The notes beneath the pieces are model-generated. The model was not told the DNA's origin. It made no database searches and was given only the letters and a program-made list of their open reading frames with translations. This document shows, piece by piece, positions 57,301 through 64,000 of a stretch of DNA of 64,000 bases (position 1 is the stretch's first letter; each line of letters starts with the position of its first letter). The stretch comes from Helicoverpa zea. Taxonomy: Eukaryota > Arthropoda > Insecta > Lepidoptera > Noctuidae. The DNA is taken from contig NC_061454.1 in NCBI RefSeq assembly GCF_022581195.2, forward strand, positions 8,122,001 through 8,186,000. The letters are read 5' to 3'. The position numbers and the translations under genes are program-made.

Positions 57301-60300
57301 GTGCAATTTAGGCCGTGAATAATGGATGACGAATGGTTAGTTTCTATACTGGCTCGTGCCGCACGCGGCGAGGTGGGGCTCTTATTGTGAAGGTTGCCCT
57401 AAACGCACAAACACGATATGTGGACCGCTCTTAATGTACCTACCTTTGTACCCACCTATTTATATTATGGCAACATCACTTTGATTCCGCTGCAGCATTT
57501 GGATATACGAATTAACGCCTGATAAAAATCAACAAGATCGGCTAAGTTGACGACAGCGAATGTTAATCCGGTTAATTTCTATGAAATTTAATACCAATAT
57601 TAAATTAAGTAAGGAATTATACAAGTAGGTACCTACATATATATGAACACGTAAACACTTATGTTTAAACAGCCTGTTTAGTGTAAGTCGATTGACACAG
57701 ATTGAGGGTCATACATTTATTCCTTGCACTGTATAGTCGGTTACATCTTAGGATCATAAGTAATATCTTGCAGCTGCATCGTAAAAAATGTGTTTCCCAA
57801 AAATACTTTGTCCTGCCACACAAAAAGTATAATTTAAAAAGTTATTAAAGCGAGCGAAATAAAAAGAAGTTTCGATGCATTCCTGATATTTAAGGGCATA
57901 ATATTTTAATATCTATCTATACGGCATAAAAAATATCAAACATTTAGTTACGGCTGGAAGAAAAAGGACAACATGAGAAGGACTTGCATCGTCATCCTAT
58001 CGACACGGATCAAACGTTGTTAATCAAAAATTTTAATGACCATAGTTCAGAAAATAATAACTTTCCTACAGCTACCGATACACATACTGCGACTAACTGT
58101 CCTTGATACTTGCCTTACGATATTTACGTATGTTAATTAGTAAATATAGGTATATCAGCTATGTATTATAAAACCATGAAGTTTTTAATTCTTCCCAGAT
58201 GACGTATTTTATAGCTGTTAATGATAAGAAAATCATGAATTCTCTCAGAGACGCTTCCGATATCTTGTGCTAGGTAACTACCTAATTTAGAAACTTACTA
58301 TGAAAGGTGTGTCTATTTAAGATACCTATACATTTTCAATAGAAGGATTAAAATTATAATGGAACCTTAATGGGATATTTAGAAAATAAAAATGAGAATT
58401 CTTCTTATTAAGACAACTGAAAGGATCAAGATTGTTGAAGGAGTGTAGTAATGGTCACGCGCAGTAGCGCTACGAGACAACTCGGCATTTAAGCTCATTG
58501 TGCTCAACTTATTGAGTGTATTCGATCCGTCCGTCAAATTGTCACCGGCGCGATACGTGCCCTGCACTGCCAGCCTTCTGTCGAAGCCCGTCTTTCTCAG
58601 AAAACGCATTTCAGGTCTTGTAACCTCCGATAAAGAAAAAAATGTGATGTGATTCAAACTGCCAACCGAGCTAACTGTGAAACACAAAAACAAAGAATCC
58701 CCTTTATTGCTGTGAAGTATGGCATGTAGAATTAAACATGTGATAAAAATTGCAATGAACGACTAGCCTTATTTATTCACAGTCACCATAAACGATACGG
58801 TATGTGGTACCGTCACAATGAAAATTTTAAATGCTTACTTTATATACAAGATCCACTTAATAATAATAATTTCTCGATTTGCACTCATGTGGCGTCATAA
58901 CAACAGCAAAACGATTTGTTCGACACGATTTATTATGCCGGTTTTAATTGTAAATTATCAGGTATCGATAGCTTAAGAGCAAAATTATAATTGCTTGTTC
59001 ACTATGGATAATACAATTCAGAAAGTTGACACGAGAAAGACGTTCTTATTGTGTTATCTTAAAGTTATTTATCGTTTGTAAAGATTTTTAAGAATGGTTT
59101 ATGAGTGAAGCGCGGGATGCCCAGTAGCGCGGTGTAATCGATTAGTCACGGATGAGTATCGCCTGCCGTTCGATTATATGTCGACGGTTAAATTAAAGAT
59201 TAAACTTGTCTGAGACAATACCACCTACATCTTTTTTATTTTATTTGTGCAACTAAATAGGTTTTTACTACATGGTTATTACTTAGAAGTAAATGAAGAA
59301 CTTGTAATGTAGATAATGTTGGTGCTGCGCATTATATGAGGTGTCCACTAACTACCATAAAGTACGTGACGATGATGACCAAAATCGATCTCAAATAGTG
59401 AACCTGTTTGAACGGAATATCATCACGCAGCGGGATCGTTGCGCTATCGCACTATCAACACTGTTAAAAAAAATGATGGTCACGTACCCCACGAATTATA
59501 TGGACGAAACCAATCGACCACTTCAAAAATTATAAAAACTTACCCATCTAAGCTAAAACGAAAATCTAAATTGATGCGATGGTGAGATGTTTTTGTGTTT
59601 TCAAAACTTATCTGCCTATTATCCAATCACTGAATGTTCAAATTAAGCACGCTTTACGCAGTTAGTAGAATTTGGAGGGCATGACGGAGCAATATTTAAT
59701 AGAAGTGAAGAAGACGTATTGTTTGGCAGCTCCGGCGCAGTGGCACTACGGTGAGTTGCCTGGACGTGGCAAACGCGAGCCGATTTTGATGTAGTTATCC
59801 GCAAATAATGGTGGGTGCGGCAGGCGGGCGGCGCGCTTCGCTGCCGCTCGCATTGTGCTCTCTATAATAAATGGCAACAACAGGTGAATAACTAATTTCA
59901 CTCATAAAATTAGATCTTCATGGGTGGAGTGCAATATTTAACTGTCGACAGCATCCGCTCGTTTATGTACACTATCAGTGACACAACCATTCACGTTCTG
60001 ATGGAAAAACGCGGACACAGGCCATGCTTTCTACCTTTTACGGTAGCGAATATACTGTAACAAATAGTAGCGCTGTAACGATTGACTTAAAAGCTTTTCG
60101 ATTAAAATAATTGATTTATTATGGAAAACAAATGACATTTGCAAAGGAAACGAGCGGTTCGAATATCCTGTAAAATATCCCCGGACATTGTTTTTGTCAC
60201 TATTAAATATGCAAAACTCAGAATGAAATATTTGATGCGGTCGATGCCATTATATAAATGGAATTATTCATGGAGCCAGACGCCGGAAAAAGCCAGTGAA

Positions 60301-63300
60301 AATCGACAATTCATTTGTTTGTGCGAGTGTTGCGGCTTCATTGCCGTTTGATGCAACGCCAGCGTCGCACCTATTAAATATTCCGAATTATTTTCACCTT
60401 CGATAATTGGGTTAACGATATCTCGTGACATTTGAGTGCGTTTATAATTCAACTGTAATTAAATAATTTATCAAGGGAATTAAACAATTTGTTATTAATA
60501 AACGTTAACCCGTTAAATTGATACGCGTAGGTAGTTACTTCAAAACGACACTTCCTCGTATGCAAAATAGGTAGGTAGTCGTAACCCCGCGCGGCTTTCC
60601 CCACAAGTGTTCAAAGCGGGTGAAACGACTAGTCAACCCTTTGCCGCTCACTCGCACGTGAAATCACTCAAATACTGAATATTTTAATCTGAGCAGATAA
60701 CGAGCTCGCAATTCTATTAGATGAAACACAGCTATGTGAGGTTAAACACAGCGGGCCAGCCCTCGCTGCACCGGCCGTCCGCGTGCATCGACGTCGCCCT
60801 ACTGCACCAATCAACGGACAACTATTAATCCTTTAATGATCAGCAAGGCGTGTCATTTGATTCTATAGTCAAATTACTATAAACTATAATCAGTTTATAC
60901 TAATTAGAACTCATGTGGATGAATTGGTTACGATTAATCAGGTAGTAACAGGATTCTTGCTTTTTCTGGAATTGCAATTAGGCATAAAAATGTATATTCG
61001 ATGAAGGAGTTTAACAGCCATTGTCCGACTAAGATCCTTTTGATTAAATCTCTAGATTTCACCTGGGTGTAGGTTACCATACCCTATACCACCAGGTATA
61101 GGGTACCTACAACCATGTTCAAGAATAATTCAAGAATATCTTTAAGAAAACTATTTCAAAAGTAGAATATCCCCAGCTACGATAAACCGTCATTGCACAA
61201 AACGAAATATTTGTACAAAGCATTCACGCAACATGAAAACCATTCTAAGCCGACTTTATTTTAAAAGCATGTATAAATATATCAGGTCGAGCAATAAAGC
61301 TATCAAATATTTACTAATCTGAAACGGTGAGAGCGTCGCGCGAACCCCTTCTGGGTTCGGGACTCATAAAATAAATTGAAATAGTCACGCCGCCCCCCAA
61401 ATTAAAATATTCAAATGGGACGCACGCGCAAGAAAATTGAAAATTGTCGTCTATCGCCCGCAAATGAAACCTATAACTCCTCACATACACTTCATGCCAA
61501 AAAGGTGGGTAAACATTGCGATAGGATATTGCAATGCGATTTGGAGCGAAAAATGTTACTTCGCCTAATGGATATGATGATCGTATGGGGTGTTATGTGG
61601 AACCTATTACTGGAATCTCATTCAAATTATTTTGAAACATACTTTTTCGCTTATAAAAAAAATCAAATACGCAGTTTTTTCAAAAACATTTCTAAATGTT
61701 TCTTTGTCTAACGCCGAATAATAGTTACACACTATTTTCGGACTCTAAAAATGATAGCTTTGAACTAATTTATAACACCCCACGCGTAGTCAATTTCACT
61801 GCACTGCAGTGTAATTCGGTATAGAAAGCACAGTTTCGATATGCCTTCGAATAATGCTATAAATGGTCTTCACTTTTATGACTGCAATTTGGCTCAGATA
61901 CTGAATTAGTATTTGTTTTATGCAAGAATGGATTTAATTTATAAATAGCAATAAAAAATCTATAAGCAATAAAAAATATTTGACGGGAGGGTGAATAATG
62001 GGGAATTGGTAATAGAAGTTGGAATTGTTTATGACCTGTCAGAGTGTAGACGTAGTGATTTCTGAGTGTATGTTAATAAGTCACAGGTACGTGAGAGAGT
62101 AGGGCCCCTCGACGGTGGCTTCCGTTGTTTTGCGGCTGACGCTGATTTTGTGGTTACATTTCGCGTAACTTGATAGAGACGTATACTTCACTTGCACATC
62201 CTTATAGTTCACCGCCGGCTTAGTGATGGGGTATATCGATGTTTTGCAATCGATTACATTATTTTTTATCTTGTTTCGCATTGGTTACTACTATGTGTAC
62301 CATCGATCCTAGCATATTTTAATGAATGCCTATTAAATTCTTAAAAACATCCGCATGCTGCTCAAATTCTTTATCATTAATTTACATCCAAGCATATTAA
62401 GTGAAATGAATATTTCACTTCAAATTTAATTATAAGCGAAATTAATATCGATCATAAAATCGATAAGTAAGTTATGTATCGACCGAAAGTGTGTAGAGGT
62501 ACGTCCTAGCGAGCGGCCAGCGTCCGGTGTTCGTGCAAGCGATACCCTGGGAACCGAGCGCCTTCCGCCCGCGCCTACCCTACCCCTTTACCTACCCCCG
62601 TCACCATAACATCGCACTCCATAACCACGCTAGGAATACCTATACCCCACCACCTTATTACTTTTTAACACCTTTAATTTACAAGACGACCTCCATCGGC
62701 CCCAACAGCCCGTCGGAAACGCTTTTTATTCATTTCATCGCATTTAAAGATTTAAACCGTTTGCTTCCATTCATAAAATTATTAATGTGATCGTAAAATT
62801 GGGCAAATTTTATTGTCTCGAAGGCATAATGGGAAACTAATGTAGCGTGTTATTATTCAGTTCGGTTGTAGCCGTAAAATACGAGTATTTGTGAGAGTCC
62901 GCGGACGACGCCGCGTCGAGCCCACTGCGTTCCCAGCGGAAGCTCTATTTGAATATCAAACATATTTCGGTCATATTTCATTGAAATGTTATGATATTCT
63001 TCCTTCGACTGTCGTGGTACGTGCATTTAATGCTTACAGAAATATGCTAATTTGTACGGTTACAGTTTTATAAAATTTCAATATCTTTCTGGTGTAATTT
63101 ATTGTTGTTTTTAGAATAAATGAATGTTGTCCTTTTCTTTTATCTGGGTAATATGAATAATGTTGGTCCACAGCATAACTTTACCTTCCAAATAATAACA
63201 TCTAAGACGTGAGCTGCTTCTTGTTTAGAACATTTTTGTCCCTGCACTTAATTTTGCACACACTCTACTTTCCGAGGGTTCCCGTCTATTTAAACTCCTC

Positions 63301-64000
63301 TTATGAAAAATTGCTATCTACAGTGCGTATTAGCAAATTAGATTTGAACTGTTTATCTAATTTGATCCCCGTGGAGTGGATGTAGCAATATGGATTTATT
63401 TACTGTGTTATGGGTAAATAAGGCCTGTTAGTTGAGGTCGGCTCGGTACAAATGGGAAGGTTCACAGAAGTGCACAGAGGGCCATTTGTTTCGCGCATTA
63501 CGGTCAGTGCGCGCCCCGCTCCCGCGCCAATATGAAATTATTATTAAGAACATATGACTTCGCGGAATCACTGATCTCTTAGCTCATAAAAACACAAGAA
63601 TATTCTTAATATTTATTCCATTAGTTGCTGCAAACTTGATATCTTAATTAACAATCTACTGATTGTTGAATTTATTTTGATGCTGCAGCTGCTTCCAAAA
63701 GTTCTGAAAAAACAGTGAAATGACGACACAACTTTCCCAGATAAGCTAGGTATGTTCAGATTCCGGCTTATTGACAGGGTTTACAACCACGTACACCATG
63801 GGCATCCGTGGAAATGTCGTTAATAAATCGGCACTAAATACTCGAGGTGGTATTCGAGTGGCTGAAGTATTTTGGACACAACGAATAAATATTAATAAAA
63901 TAGCACCAATGTCATTCTTTCTCAAAAGAAAATATGCACGGGAAGAGGAGACAATATGCTTTTGTTTTTCTTTATTGTTATTGCCGTAAAACATTTAGCG
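51357..64000. other. Gene-poor non-coding DNA with GC-rich islands
   Basis: Over 12.6 kb I see no convincing exon, RNA gene or transposon. AT-rich DNA is interrupted by short GC-rich, CpG-containing islands at about 51725-51775, 53045-53110, 55490-55535, 56520-56615, 57065-57100, 59815-59850, 60765-60795 and 62885-62935. A hairpin with an 11-bp perfect stem (TACCCTATACC, four-base loop, complement) lies at 61079-61104. The pattern suits regulatory DNA of a developmental gene, but that is inference. Confidence 0.4.

Noticed and set aside
59341..59535. Hydrophilic 64-codon frame
   Set aside because: No ATG at its start, no motif, isolated in non-coding DNA.
1..64000. CRISPR arrays, bacterial operons, true tRNA genes and known insect microRNAs
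   Set aside because: No regularly spaced repeats, ribosome-binding-site/operon structure, or complete tRNA cloverleaf outside SINEs was seen, and no remembered insect microRNA seed with hairpin was found on visual reading; a covariance or miRBase search would be decisive.

Overview
The window is AT-rich nuclear DNA of a moth or butterfly, most likely a noctuoid moth (inference). The evidence is the repeat content: Helitrons with the lepidopteran-type terminus ending CAGCTAG inserted between A and T, two tRNA-derived SINEs of noctuid type, an RTE LINE with a (GAT)n tail, and a decayed piggyBac relative whose ends and C-terminal coding remnant resemble the Trichoplusia ni element. There is no bacterial gene organisation, and most of the 64 kb is non-coding.

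Left part (1-12.3 kb). A Helitron end, a SINE fragment and a 5'-truncated LINE with an uninterrupted reverse transcriptase (minus strand, 1832-4402) are followed by a Ty1/copia gag relic next to a MITE, then a Helitron. From 6583 to 9854 (+) I reconstruct an unrecognised host gene. Exon 1 encodes a signal peptide, exons 2 and 3 are micro-exons of 33 and 30 nt, and the last exon encodes a six-cysteine domain and an acidic, sequon-rich tail. All three junctions are phase 1. Its introns hold a Helitron with 50-bp inverted repeats and the 3' end of an RTE LINE. A foldback DNA transposon (10011-10610) and a candidate small secreted peptide (minus strand, 11379-11549) follow.

Middle (12.3-41.5 kb). 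About 21 kb shows no convincing gene. A transposon stack then occupies 33.3-38.6 kb: a SINE, a short (TTA)n-bordered element S1, a second copy S2 directly behind it, and inside S2 a CR1/L2-like LINE with the end of ORF1 and an intact 983-residue endonuclease/reverse transcriptase. At 41.5-42.3 kb a 0.75-kb relic carries two converging first exons: a THAP zinc finger (minus) and the N-terminus of a SWIM/YqaJ-type protein (plus). That gene pair fits ISL2EU/IS4EU (PHIS) DNA transposons.

Right part (42.3-64 kb). A dead, 5'-truncated LINE with a 12-bp target-site duplication (42319-44812) is followed by a mosaic of lepidopteran repeats and a MITE with perfect 90-bp arms. A likely promoter and first exon of a plus-strand host gene lies at about 47335-47758, with a CTCF-like site upstream. 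Then come a Helitron, the piggyBac relic with a perfect palindrome at one end, and a 445-bp MITE flanked by TAA. The last 12.6 kb is AT-rich non-coding DNA dotted with short GC-rich islands, perhaps intronic or regulatory DNA of the gene starting near 47.3 kb (inference).
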